Assembly: GCA_013397935.1 (NCBI GenBank)
Contig: VZRN01005383.1
Span: forward strand, 372,001-436,000
Direction: 5' to 3'
DNA: 64,000 nt
DNA from: Dasyornis broadbenti
Taxonomy: Eukaryota; Chordata; Aves; Passeriformes; Dasyornithidae
The translations under genes were made by a program, and so were the position numbers. This document shows positions 8,918 to 20,998 of this stretch, one piece after another (within the stretch, counting starts at the first letter, position 1; every line of letters starts with the position of its first letter). The notes beneath the pieces were generated by a model. It worked only from the letters and a program-made list of their open reading frames with translations. It made no database searches and was not told where the DNA came from.

Positions 8918-11900
8918 CTATCCTACCCACTTCAAATCACTTGCTCTGGGATACTTCTGGGTTCCCTTAAAACCAAGCACAAAGGCTTTAGTTCTGCTGA
9001 GGGTTTGCACTGACACTTGCCAGTGTTTCAGTGAAGTTCACCTCAGTTCCTTTAGTCTGAGCAGTCCCAGGGCCTTAAGTGCTTATGTAGCCTAGAGAAC
9101 GTCAGGGATTGGCCTGACCCAGCCTCTGTTCTAGAGAAATATCTGGGAAATAGTTTGAGGCTGATATGAATTGAACTTTTAGGGGGATGAAAAAAGTATT
9201 TTTAAGCTGTGAAAGTTTTTATGATAAGGCTATATATTTACTTCTTAAAATATTTTTTTAAATTATGAGGAAAAAGATTTGAAATCAAAAGATCAAAATA
9301 TTTGTTTTAAAAGATAGAAAAATGCAACAGTTCTGGTTTTATTTTCAGAACAGAAGTTCATTAATCCCTAATACTGCACATAAGATGATTATTTAAATAA
9401 AATATTCAGCACTCTTTTCTATTTCCAACCCCTTTCCTTGCAGTCTAACTCCAACATCTGCCTGACTCTGCTAAAAAGGCATTTCTGCAGAAGGTTGTTT
9501 GTCACTTCTGAGTACTGTCATGGAGCAAACTTGCTATTTCTGTCCAGAGGAAACTGCAATGCCATAGAGGCAATTATGCTTTTCAGACTCTAGGCTTACT
9601 GTGTGTGTTGGTAACTCCTGTAGTAAAATTCATGTTTGGTCTGAAAGCAGCTGCTTCTGTTACTTGCAAGGAGAAGTTGTTCTCTTTTTTTCAAGGCAGA
9701 AAAGACTTCTCCAACCTTGGGCACTTGCTAACAGGGAAGATGTTGATTTACAAGTTGTCTGAAGAAGAACTGATGGGCATACTTACACAGATGCAAAGAC
9801 TGAAGAAATCAGACATATCCACAGAAGAACCTGAGCATCTAAGTACTGTATAACTGCCTCTCTAACCTCCTAAATCCCAACTTGGTTGACAGGTGAAGTC
9901 TATAGGTACCTAAAGTTTTTCTAGTAAAATTTTTTTGTGCCTAGAAGTCTGTTCCTGAGCATGCCTAAATCTGCTTAATTCTGTAGCACTTATTTCTGTG
10001 CTTTATGGGGATATCTCTGTTGGGACTGGCCACAGTGTGCATCCTGTGAGGGAGGCAGCTCTTCATCCCAAGACAGGAGACCCTGTGCCAGGCCACACTA
10101 AGTCAGGAGCGGCTGTGAACTTAACTCATTGCCCCCATCCCTTTGATGCTGTGCCTGGATGTGCTGCTTCTGTCCCAGCTTCAATGTATGTGCAGATTGT
10201 GCTCCCTCCCCTTCCCTTTTGAAATGCTAAATTAGTGGGCATAGCTATCCCCCTTTTCCACATAGCTTCCATAGCTCCCCCTTTTCCACACTCCAGGGGA
10301 ATGGTTGGATCTCTGGGCTACTTTGTGAATGTGCTCATATGCTATGGCTTGAAACAGTTCCCTGTTGCATGAGTTGCTCACTGTTGGTGGATCATAAGGG
10401 GAAAGAAAGCCCTCGAATCCTGCTTGGCACCATAGTGTTTATGGTGTAAACTCCAAAGAGGAATTGCGAAGAGAATTTTTTTCACTGCAAATACAGAATA
10501 GAGGATGGATCCACATCTGGATTGTAGGTCTTCCCTTCCCAAGAACAGTGGTTAACTTGCTCCCAAGTCCCGTTCAATTAAAGTTTCAGTATTAAGTAAA
10601 GGAGTAAAGTAGAGGATCCTGACGTCTTTCTAGACCTACAGCTCAAGCAGCCTAAGGTGCTGAGGGTTTGCAAAAAAACTGCATTTCTGTTCTGCGAGAA
10701 AGCCCTAATATCTGTGCTGCAGGTGAAGAAAGCTGCACTGTTATATGAGAAAAGAGTACAATGAACTTTTAAGTCCAGACATAACAGAGATATAACTGTG
10801 TCTCTGTGGCCAAGAGAAAGTATCTAAATTAAGGAGATGGGAGGAATCTCATAGCCAGATGCTCTTCTTACTGTTTGCTTTTTAACAGCATTATTTCTTG
10901 TTTAACTTGCTGGAAATTTATTCCCTGTCTGATGCTTAACTGTTCTTGTGCATTAAATAAACAGCTGTACAAGTGTCTAAGTGTAACTATGAATTTCAGT
11001 AGATAACAAGCTGCCTATAAGACAGCCTCTGTGGTGTTCAGCATGGCGAAACCCACGTGCTTTGGTGGATGCCAATGTAGGCATAATTTTGTGCTGGGAA
11101 AACAACACAGTAAAATAGGTGGTGTTCAGAACAACCCATAGTTAGCCCAGAATGCTAGCAAAGCACCATTCTCAGAGGAAGCCCCTGGTGTCTGGTGCTA
11201 GAGACATAAAATTCTCACTTTCGGCAAATCACTAAGTCATGAAAATACCTTGAGTGTGTAGAGCCTGGACTGTGAAACCGGGGCAGCTCTCTCTCAAGCC
11301 ACTGATCCCCCAGGTGAAGGTCACGGATCTGCTGTTTAAAAGAGGCACAGCCCGTCCACACTTGGCCAAATGCTGGTTTAGGCCAGACCAGCAGCCCAGG
11401 CTGTGCAGGTCAGCATGTGTCCCAAGAGCACTGCTCTAGCAGTGCATGAGCAGAGAGAAATTTTGTTTCACCTGTGCCATGAGTCCCAGCTACCAGCATG
11501 AAACCTGTGCTGTCTTGCGCAGGCAGGGGCACCAGCCTGGGCCTTGGCACAAGGTGCAGTTACTCTGTGTGCACAGAGTGCGTGGCCTCAGCAGAGGGTC
11601 TCTCCAACTCAACAACAAACCCTGCTGAGCATCCAGGGGTTTCCTAAGTAATGAGTACAACACACTTCAAAAACACTCCTGCTTCCTGCAAACGTTCATG
11701 TCTTCATTTGTAACAATCACCTTTTCATGGAATAAAATAAACATTGCTGAAGGATACAAAACAATACTTGCACAGTTTTTGACAAGATTTTCATGCTTGG
11801 TCTCCTCCTGTTACAGATTCCTGGTGGGGTGCTGGTAGAGAGGTGCACATCGGTATAGAAGGGTAGGGACCTGAAGGTGCAGGCTGACATCTAGTGACAA

Positions 11901-12959
11901 ACTGAGAGAACCTTCAAAGACCGGATAGTCTCATTAGGCAAAACTTTGATTGCTTAGGGATGTTTAAATATCTCAGCCCCTTAAATAACTGACCAAGGTC
12001 TTAATGTAATAACGACCTCCAATTGCATTTCCAGGTTTCCCTTTGAAATGCCTCTTCAGTGGAAATACCGTTTCACTTTCTCAGTGAGTTATTCTGGCAC
12101 TCACTTTAGCAGTAAAAAAAAATCCAGTCCCCTTCATTCCCATTCACGACTGTCTGCTCTAAAACCTGATTATTCAATTGAGTGCCTGCACAGAAGCTCT
12201 GATCTAATTCGTATCCCTGTGCTCATGCAGGAATAGGTATGGGTGCAGCACAGCTCAAGGACATTAGATTGAGAGCTTGGATCTACATTTTTTTAGTGAG
12301 GGTTATTTCTCAGAAGGGAATTCATATTTTTCCATTTAAAGAGGGTTGCTGAAATTATCTTTTTATCATGTTTAGAGCAGATAAAAGAATCTCCTCTAGG
12401 TACAATCTCAGTATCAGTTGGTGCCATGGGCAGCCAGTTAACTTGTTCCCGTGCTAAAGCAGACTTCTCTGCCTATGTGCATAGCCTCAGAGTCCTTCCC
12501 AAAATCTTAACTGTAAAATATAGACTCACAGTATGGCTGAGAATATTGGGCCAAAATATCAGCTGGAGACAGAAGCAGTGTATTTAGTTAACAAGTTTTT
12601 TGAAACATTGACTACTTGCTTGGAAAGGACTGATTACTATTCAGTGTGCAAAATAACAAAATAAAGTTAACTTAGATACCAGCTCTCTCCCTTATTCATC
12701 CATTCCTCTGGACCATGAGACGTTATTTCTGCAAGGACTTGTGTTTTTCCTTCAGATCAGCTGAGTCAGTATGGTCAATTGTACAATGATCAAATTAACT
12801 ATTCAACACTGACTTCTAAAATCACTGGTCAACGAACCTTTCCACTTTCATTCAGCTGAACCTCATGCTGGATAAAACTGAAATCTTGTGGAAGATTACT
12901 TGTTTCTGTATTTGTGAAAAGGTCTGATCAGCATTTTCACACCAGGAGGAATGGCTCAA
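8918..12959. other. Intergenic region between RXFP3 and the first CR1
   Basis: No gene recognised. One open frame on the + strand (first true ATG 9632, stop at 9853) reads like moderately charged protein but has no known match to me. Near 10236-10290 a short pyrimidine-rich phrase (cccccttttccaca) occurs twice. The rest is unremarkable AT-rich DNA. Confidence 0.5.
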
Positions 12960-13726
12960 CACCGGGGGGTTGTGACACCATTCCCAGGGTCCTCAGAGAG
13001 CTGGAGAAATTGGCTGACAGGAGCCCCAGGCAGCTGGGCAGAGGGAAGTGCAAGGTCCTGCACTCCCTGCACCAGCACGGGCTGGAGTCCAATCGACTGG
13101 AGAGCAGAGCAGGAGCTGGGGACAAGGAGAACAGGAGCCAGCAATGGGCCCCTGCAGCAAGGCCAGCAGCATCCTGGGCTACACTGGGCAGGGCTCTGCC
13201 AGCAGGTCAAGGGAGGGATCCTTCCCCTCTGCTCAGCCTGGTGAGGCACATTTGGGATGCTGTGTCCAGTCCTGGGCATGTTATCCAGTTCTGGATTATT
13301 TTCCAGGAGGCTCCAATATGACACTTGGAGCAGTTGTCAGCTGAGTGGAGGCTGACAGAGCTGGAGGTGTTCAGCCTGGATCTGAGAAGGCCTGGGGACT
13401 ATATCAATGTGTGTAAATACCTATGGGTGCAGATTAAAGAAGATGAAATCGGACGCTTCTTAGTGTTGTCCAGGGAATGAATGAGGCAAAAGGGACAAAC
13501 TGAAATTCCATAATTTAAATGTAAGAAAAAAACCCTTTCAACTGGTGTGGTCAAGCAGTGGAACAGGTTGCCTGGAGAGACTGTGGAGTCTCCCAGCTTT
13601 GGAGATGCTCAGAATCTGTCTCAACACTGATTGTCCTGCTTTGACAACTCTGTGCTGAGCCAGGGGCTTGGACTGGGTCATCTCCACAGGCAACACCAAC
13701 TATTATGTGGTTTTGTGTGATTTTGC
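12960..13726 (+). mobile_element. CR1 LINE 3' fragment, sense orientation
   Basis: A 5'-truncated CR1 retrotransposon copy. Recognisable phrases are the region near gtgcaaggtcctgcac (13048 on), gtgaggcacatttgggatgctgtgtccagtcctgg (around 13240), and the end around caacaccaactattatgtggtt, a decayed form of the CR1 3' terminus. It is diverged and interrupted, and the frames on both strands here belong to it. No intact reverse transcriptase remains. Confidence 0.8.
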
Positions 13727-14940
13727 CATGGTAAATAAATTGCTCTGAATAAGTCTTTGTTCTGATACAGTAGAATTAGCATTAGTGTCTGTCTTGGTTG
13801 ATGTTTATTCTGAAAATACTCTAAAAATTTTATGCCCTCAAATCATCTACTACTATGTATTTTAAATCACCTATTAAATAATTTTTGAAAATGTTTTAAT
13901 TACCTTTTTTGAGGGGGCTCAGAGGAAAAATAGTATTTCATTTGCTCATCAAAAGTCACTTCCTGCTGAACTCCAGTGCCTTATTCATAGGCAAATCCCA
14001 TGATGGATATAGAGGTAGAGAGCTAACCATGAGCTCCTGAAGGTAACAGAGATTCTACAGAAGTAGTAAATTACTGCTCAGTCTGTATAGTCAATCATAA
14101 ATAGTGAATAGAATAATCTAGTTTAAATTTTAGATCTGAGATTGCATTTTCACAGATGTAAACTGAAATCTTGAATTTTGAGCACACTTGATGCAAAGTC
14201 ATTCAAAGTAAAATATTCCAAAATGCAAAATTCCTGGTCAGAAAAGAATACTACCCTTTGATAAGGTACTATCTTTCTCTTAGAGAGAATCATAGTTCTA
14301 AAAGCTGTTTTATTGACATGTTTTGCAGTGTTATGGCAATCTAACAATATCTAGGATATATTTCTTAAAGGCCTGCTTCTTGGGATTGGGTGTCTTACTG
14401 GAACTTCAGCACTTCTTAAAGAAAGAAGTACCTCAGTCCTCAAAATCTCTGGAAACAGAAAAATTCACAAATTGCATTAGAAGCTAACATTAATTTTATT
14501 TTTTAAAAACCTCAGATCTGAATGTTGAAAAAAAATCCAAATCATTTGGGACACATTTGTATTTTTGTATCGTGATCTGCCAGCCGTGCAACCCCAGGGC
14601 AGTGCTCCCAGACTTCAGCAAAAGCCATCTCTGTCAGAAACTTTTCCTTTCCCTCTTGTCGCTGCTTGGACTCCACAGTTCTGCTATTTGTCATGTCTCC
14701 TTCTCGGCATCTAACGACCAGAGGGGCCTTCAAAACCGAGGTGTCCAAGACCCTGACGCTGCCTCTCTCTGTGCTTCAAGCAATGCCACCCCTGCCCCCT
14801 GCTGCACTGTACCTGCCGTGAGCCAGCACAACAAGAACTCGTCTGCCAAACGAGGGGGCATGGCTGCACTACAGGGTTGACTCTTGGCATGAGCACTCAA
14901 GGTTTCAAACGACAGATTCTGCCAGGAGTTTGATGCTGAA
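13727..14940. other. Intergenic spacer
   Basis: No gene recognised. From about 14560 the GC content rises toward the CpG-rich patch that follows, and modest open frames on both strands there have no family resemblance. Confidence 0.45.
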
Positions 14941-15340
14941 CAAGTCCGTGGGGGGCTCCCAGTACCGCGAATCCATACGGCAGTGTCTGCAATGCATTAG
15001 GCATCTGGGCTACCGCAGGCAACAAGCAGCTTTCCTCGGTTGTCTATGCACAAAAAAAGGGACAGCTGGACTGCAGCAGCGCATCGCGATAAGGAAACTG
15101 CGGAGCGAGATGACAAAGGCAGGGCCGGGGCTGATTTTGGGGGCGGTGCAAGGCAGGGCAGTTCCGGGGGGTGCTATGCTGTCGCTGAACACCAGGGGAC
15201 ACCGAGGAGCTGGTTCTGGCGAGCCACGGTAGCGCCAGCCCCGTCCGGCTCCACCTTGGAGCAGGCAGAGTCCTTGGGAACGACCCTCGCGAAAACCATT
15301 CCATGGTCCAGAAAAGGTAACGTCACACAGCGGTCTCCCT
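14941..15340. promoter_or_regulatory. Orphan CpG-rich patch (candidate CpG island)
   Basis: I counted about 27 CpG dinucleotides in these 400 bases, near the number expected without CpG depletion and far above the flanks. Overlapping open frames occur on both strands. No gene start is known here: RXFP3 ends about 7 kb away and SLC45A2 ends about 5.4 kb away. A possible splice donor (aaaaggtaacg) occurs at 15312-15322 on the + strand. It may be the promoter of a non-coding transcript or a GC-rich repeat; I cannot decide. Confidence 0.5.
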
Positions 15341-15640
15341 GAAAATGCACGGTAGGGTTTTTTTGTCTCAGTTTACTGCACAGTCTAGGTTGGAAAGCAC
15401 TGAATTTTGTTTTTCTACTACTGCAAGTGCTTACCTGGAGCAATACATGGGAACAGGCTCCAGTTTGATGACTCTCCATGGTGTGAAGTCGTTATCCTTA
15501 ATACACGGGTAAAATATTAATACGTGGGAGGTAAAATGTTCATTTCCAATAAAAATATTTAGGAAATGCAACTGCTTAACACATCTTGCCTATCTAAAGG
15601 AGCAATGCATTAAAAAAACACCATAGAAAGCAAGAGTATT

Positions 15641-16755
15641 CACAGAATCACAGAATGGGTCAGGTAGGAAGGGGCCACAGTGTTCATCTGTTCCAGCCTT
15701 CCTGTTCAAGCAGGATTAGCGTAGAACACCAGGGACGGGATTGTGTCCAGAAGGTTCTTGAATAACTACGGTGAGAGAGACTCCACAGCCTCTCTGGGAA
15801 ATCTGTTGCAGTGCTCCAGCACCTGCAAAGTAAAGATATTATTCGTTGTATTCAGATAGAACTCCCTGTGCATTTGCTCCTGCCTGTTGCCACTTGTCCT
15901 ATTGCTCAATACCCGTGAGCAGAGCCAGGTCCATCCTCTGACCCCTCCCTGTAGACACTGACAAACATCAATGAGGGTCCCTCTCAGTCATCTCTTCTCG
16001 AGGCTGAACAACCCCAGTTCCCTCAGCCTTTCCTCATAAGAGATGCTCCAATGCCTTGATCGCCTTTGTCACCCTCCACTGGACCTGCTCCAGGAGCTCC
16101 CTGTCTCTCCTGCCCTGAGGAGCCCAGGACTGGACACAGCACTCCAGATGTGCCTCACCTCAGGGCTGAGCAGAGGGGCAGGATCACCTCCCTTCACCTG
16201 CTGGAAATGCTCTTCCTGGTGCATCCCAGGATTCCGTTTGCCTTCCAGGCCACAAGGGCACTGCTGGCTCTGGGACACTTGTTGTCCTCCAGGACCCTCA
16301 GACCCTTGTCCTTCTGCTTTCCAGCGGGTCACCCCCAGGCTGTGCTGGTGCCGGGGTTATTCCTCCCCTGGTGCAGGACACTGCATTTGCCTTTGTTGAA
16401 CTTCATACAATTCTCCACCCAAGAAGAAGAATCATCTCTCCAACACTTTAAGGCCCCTCTGAAGGGCTGCAGAGCCCTCTGGGATATTGGCCACTCCTCC
16501 CAGATTTTTGTCATCAGTAAATGTGCTGAGGAGGCCTCTGCCCCTTCCAGGGACTGAGGTGAGGCTGACTGGCTTCAGTTCCCTGGGTCCTCCTTCTTGT
16601 CTGTTTTGAAGACTGGGGTGACATTTGCTTTCTTCCAGTCCTCAGGCACCTCTCCTGATCTCCATGACCTTTCAGAGATGATTATGAGCCCTATGGCTAT
16701 GATGTCTGCCAGCTCCCTCAGCACTCATAGGATGCATCCCGTCAGGGCCCATAAA
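15641..16755 (-). mobile_element. CR1 LINE 3' fragment, about 1.1 kb, antisense orientation
   Basis: The + strand begins with the reverse complement of the CR1 3' tail (cacagaatcacagaatgg). It continues through typical phrases such as gaggctgaacaaccccagttc, ggactggacacagcactccagatgtgcctcacc and gcagaggggcaggatcacctccct, ending near gatgcatcccgtcagggcccat. This is a longer-than-usual 5'-truncated copy with frameshifts, so the frames within it are not genes. Confidence 0.93.
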
Positions 16756-17489
16756 AATTGCAAATCACTTTTCACAGTTTAGTCTTGAACAAATGACCCC
16801 GAACATTTGCCTCTTAAATAAACAAGACAAAGCAGCTAGAAAATGAGAAATGAATGCTGGAAACTTAGAGGGGAAAATTTTGTTTTATAGCTCATTTTTT
16901 ATAGCTTTATCATGCCAAAAAATCATTTAAAGACATTTTACAGCAGATACTTCCACCCAGTCCTTCTACAGTTCAAAAATATCAAATGTCAACATTGCTA
17001 CATTTACTTACACCATCTTTTGACATGCAGCAGGGACTGGTCATGATTCATAGGCACCAATGTGAAAGCTGTCAGTTCTCCCAAGGCAAAGACATCTATG
17101 ATTCATCCTGACTTGTGTAGCCTTTCTGGGAAAAAGTTTATCTGCCACAAGCCACCTGAGTTGCTTATTTTCCAGGGAGTTGAAGAAACTTAATAAGCAC
17201 ACTATGAAACACAGAATGAACACTGGGGGAAAAAAATCAGAACACTTGTGACATTACTAACACTTCAAGTCCTCTAAACAAGAGAACCAGAAGTTCCTTT
17301 AAGGGTTTCCTTGCATGACATGCCTGCTTGTTAAATGGGAATAAATGGCAGATGTTCATAAGAGAAAGAAAAAGGAAAGTGCCATGAAGACAAGACAACA
17401 GACTTGTCTTGTGCCTTGCTTTGTTCAGACATGACTATTTTTGTGAGAGTGGGAGGGAGGAGGGTTGGTTGTCACATGTCATCTTGGAG

Positions 17490-17757
17490 AGGTTTCAGAG
17501 GAGGGATAAAAGGATGATTAAGGGACTGGAGCATCTCTCTAATGAGGAAAGGCTGAGGGAGTTGGGCTTTTTCAGCCACGAGAAGAGATGACTGACAGAG
17601 TGTGGACACAGTCTCCCTCACTGAAGACATTCAAGAACTGTCTGGACACAATCCTGTGCCGTGTTCCCTGGGATGACCCTGCCTGAGCAGGGAGGTTGGA
17701 CCAGATGACCACTGTGGGCTCCTCTAACCTGATCCATTCTGGGATTCTGTGTGGTTC
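17490..17757 (+). mobile_element. CR1 LINE 3' fragment, sense orientation
   Basis: Short 3' fragment of CR1 in sense. It carries the phrases gaggaaaggctgagggagttgggctttttcag and ggaggttggaccagatgacc. It ends in a decayed tail near ccattctgggattctgtgtgg. Confidence 0.88.
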
Positions 17758-18035
17758 ATCTAACTGTACCATTTCCATAAACAGGATACAGAGAGGATCT
17801 TTATTTATTTGATTTTCTGTATATGGAAATAAAACCAGATGAGAAAGATCAGACACAGGGTACTTGTAACTTTATACTCACATCATTGCAATAAAAGTTG
17901 ATGTTAAGTACAATAAATGATTGTATTGATGGCTCAGGTCCAGAACTAATGCAAAAACACAGAAAAGGTGGAACTTCTTAAATTAATAGCATTACAGTAC
18001 AGTCCTTCAATACCTTTAACATTTTAACATTTTAG

Positions 18036-18177
18036 CATTTCTATTGCTGAAATAAATATTTTATCCCCTTTCATGTATTAGTAATGTATTATATGAGTAA
18101 CATACATTAGTAACATTTCTATTGCTAAAAGAAATACTTATTTTATCCCCTTTTATGAGTTAGTAACATTTTATATT
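18036..18177. repeat. Imperfect direct duplication of about 60 bp
   Basis: Two diverged copies (18036-18094 and 18114-18177) both read catttctattgct, then an AT-rich stretch, then ttttatcccctt, then gttagtaa-like and ttatat. The offset between copies is 78-79 bases, giving an old local tandem duplication. Confidence 0.7.
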
Positions 18178-20460
18178 GTTTTCAGTAACACTTCAGATAC
18201 ATCTTCAACCTCAGAATTAGCACCATCATAATTTTTCTTGTTTAGATACTGTTTTCCAAATTGTATACACTTTTTTGTCAGCTTGGTATTTCTGACAGAG
18301 TCTTATAAAGATACTGTTTTGAAGTCCTGGGAACAACATAGGATGTTTTTACGGAGATTTCCAGAGAAAAGCTGTCTTTAATCTGTTCTGTCTTCTGTAG
18401 CATACAGTGACTTTTAAGGGGAAGGACCATGAGATTACGAGAAATGATACCATGATTCCTGAAACAATTTTCTCTGAATAAATTTGTAAATAAAAGCATT
18501 GATATACATGATGGGCGTGTATTCTTCTGTCTGTATGTGATACGAGATACGTATATCTCATATCTCTTCTCTGTGCAGGTTCAGAACGCTTCTTGCGTTG
18601 CCACAGCTCTGTGGTCACTTTGTGGGCCTGAATCAATGCCAGCACCCTCTTTGTGTAACAGAGCAGAGACAACATTGATCATTTAAATGTTAATGTTCTA
18701 ATGGTGTTAAGCCTCAAAGAAAATATTGACAAAGACATAGGCAAACATTACAAAGTTTCTTTTGGAGCCTCAAAGTGGAATCAGAGCTTTATGACTGCAG
18801 CTCCTGGTGCACAGGTTTATATGGTGCAGACCTATACAAGCTAATCAACTCCTTCGTTATCTATTTTTATGGCTCCACAGATGCCTCACTCTTCACTTAA
18901 AAATTCATCATCCCAAGAGATACTGAGTTAATGGAAGTTAGTGTGTTAATGATGGCATACAGCTAATTGAGAAGACAACGATCCTTCATTTTCTGTCTTT
19001 CTCCTGTTTGTCCCAGTTGAGGCCCTTGTGGTCCAGCCGTCTCAGCATGTGCAAACTGTTCCAAACAGTCCAGAGGCTCCGTCTTCCCAGCTTTTATCTT
19101 TCATGGGTAGGAAATGAAGAGCCACAAACCAAGAGAAACCATAAAATGTGATTTCTTCGAAAGGCAGTTTGACGATGCTGCAGTGAGGTTTGCCACTCAC
19201 TGAGTCCCTTTTGGGGCCTACAGTGGAGACACAGTCCTCAACAAGAAAAGGCATCTAAGGATCCCACAGGCTTGTTAAAATGAATAAAAATTTACCTAAG
19301 GGAAAATTGTTCTTCCTGAGACTATGTGACTCACTCTACTCTTGATAACATAGAAAAAGAATGAAGCTGATGCATCTCTGCAGAGGCACTTGATGCTCAA
19401 ATCTAACCATTTATTTGTGTTGTTTCCGTTTGTATCTTGCAGAGCTTCTAAGAGCTGATAAGCTCAACACTGCATTTCTCTGAACAGTGTTGATTATACA
19501 TGTGCAGCATGAAGAACAACAACAAAACCAACCATAAACACCACAATTGTCAATAGTTTCTCAGTGTTCATTAACAATATCGCAAGTGACTTCATGTGGC
19601 GTTAACACGTAACATGGTGGACAGATATGACAGTTTTCAAGACAGAGAAAGCACAGCATAAATATAGTGTATTGCTTTCACAAACACAGGATTTTCAAAA
19701 TTCTGGTAATATTATAAAAATAAGAATGAAGCTTCATATGCAATTAAATACAAATAACTGGGCTTATGTATTTACTGTACAATATTTCCTGATAGTGCAC
19801 TGCAGATCTGAAATTTATTTACAGTATTCTGTAAAGAGCAAATACCATTTCAGTCAAAACATAAAGGAAAACAGAGATAAGAGAGATGCTACTTTAAGGT
19901 AAATGATGTCATATCCAATGTCAAAATTTATGTGGTGTTCAACCAGCCATCAAATTGTTATGTTGGCCAAGTTTATTTTTTTCAATTACAGTATTAAAAT
20001 TGAGAGGCCACTTTTTAAAGAAGGAAGAAATGGCAGCCATTTCCCCTAGACTTTTAGGTGCCTACACATGGATTTGCAAAGCAGCCTTAGGCATACTTTC
20101 CTGACAAGCCCAGACAGTACTTTCACTTCATTTCTACAGAAGAAGCAGGATACAGTACAAAATAATTACTTTACAGTTATGTTTTTAAAGTATAGACTTC
20201 AATCTTTTTTATATTCCAATCATTTCTCACACCCAAATCTGCTTTTGACAGTAGCTGGTAATTAACTGATCCCATTTAGCAGTACTACTAATCATAACAG
20301 ACTGCACCCTGTATGGCTTCTGACACCTGTTTGGTCCTCCTGCAGTTTTTGGCTACTGGAGGCAACGGCCCCAAACATAAGACACTTGAAAAACAAGATA
20401 AATAAAAACTTTCTTCCTAACTCTGTCCTTTTATATTACTTCAATTTATCACATACTTCA
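18178..20460. other. Intergenic region downstream of SLC45A2
   Basis: AT-rich, with short open frames only and no gene or repeat family recognised. Part of it may belong to the SLC45A2 3' UTR if a distal polyadenylation site is used. Confidence 0.45.
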
Positions 20461-20466
20461 TTTATT
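20461..20466 (-). terminator. Candidate SLC45A2 polyadenylation signal
   Basis: AATAAA on the minus strand, about 310 bases downstream of the SLC45A2 stop codon. It is the first canonical hexamer I noticed there. A motif-only call. Confidence 0.45.
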
Positions 20467-20773
20467 ACCTTTCACAAATTGGTAATGAGGAGTTTCGTAA
20501 TGACTCCTGGTGCAGAGCATCAAAACACCGTGGGCACACACACCATCACATGTCACAGCATGTGAACACACTGCGGGTGTGTGTGTGTGTCTGAGGCATT
20601 AGGCAATCAGTTTTATCAAGTCTCCATTTCATAAAGCTCTGGAATTGCAACCGATCCAAGGAGGTAAGAGAGGAGGACGTGCCAACAGTACCAGCACAGC
20701 AATAGCACCAGTGCTGCTGACCCAGAAAAAAACACTCCCATGAGGACATTCCTTCCCATTGCTTCTTGCAGTC

Positions 20774-20998
20774 CTAGTCCACGTAACGGACACAGAAAGC
20801 CACGAAGCAGCAGCCGATTAGTGCCACTGTGGATGCTGAGATCACGGTGACGGCGCTGCCAGCAACACTAACCAGGAGCCCCAGGCCCACACCGAGAATG
20901 ATCTGGGCCAGCTGGACCATGCAGGTGAGAGCAGCGCAGTCAATGCCCTTCCCTCGCTCATACTCCCCTGCTTGATCCCCATCCTGCAGCTTCAGGCT
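20774..20998 (-). CDS. SLC45A2: SLC45A2 coding exon 7 and stop
   Basis: 225 bases including TAG at 20776-20774. Encodes a variable stretch (SLKLQDGDQAGEYE), then the conserved RGKGIDCAALTCMVQLAQIILG and the last TM ending VALIGCCFVAFCVRYVD. Acceptor cttccttgcag. Confidence 0.94.
   Translation of the reverse strand, partial: SLKLQDGDQAGEYERGKGIDCAALTCMVQLAQIILGVGLGLLVSVAGSAVTVISASTVALIGCCFVAFCVRYVD

Noticed and set aside
12914..13344. Frames of about 100-135 codons on both strands
   Set aside because: They coincide with a decayed CR1 3' fragment.
15641..16755. Open frames of 87-163 codons on both strands
   Set aside because: The whole stretch is an inverted CR1 fragment; its frames are remnants and shadows.
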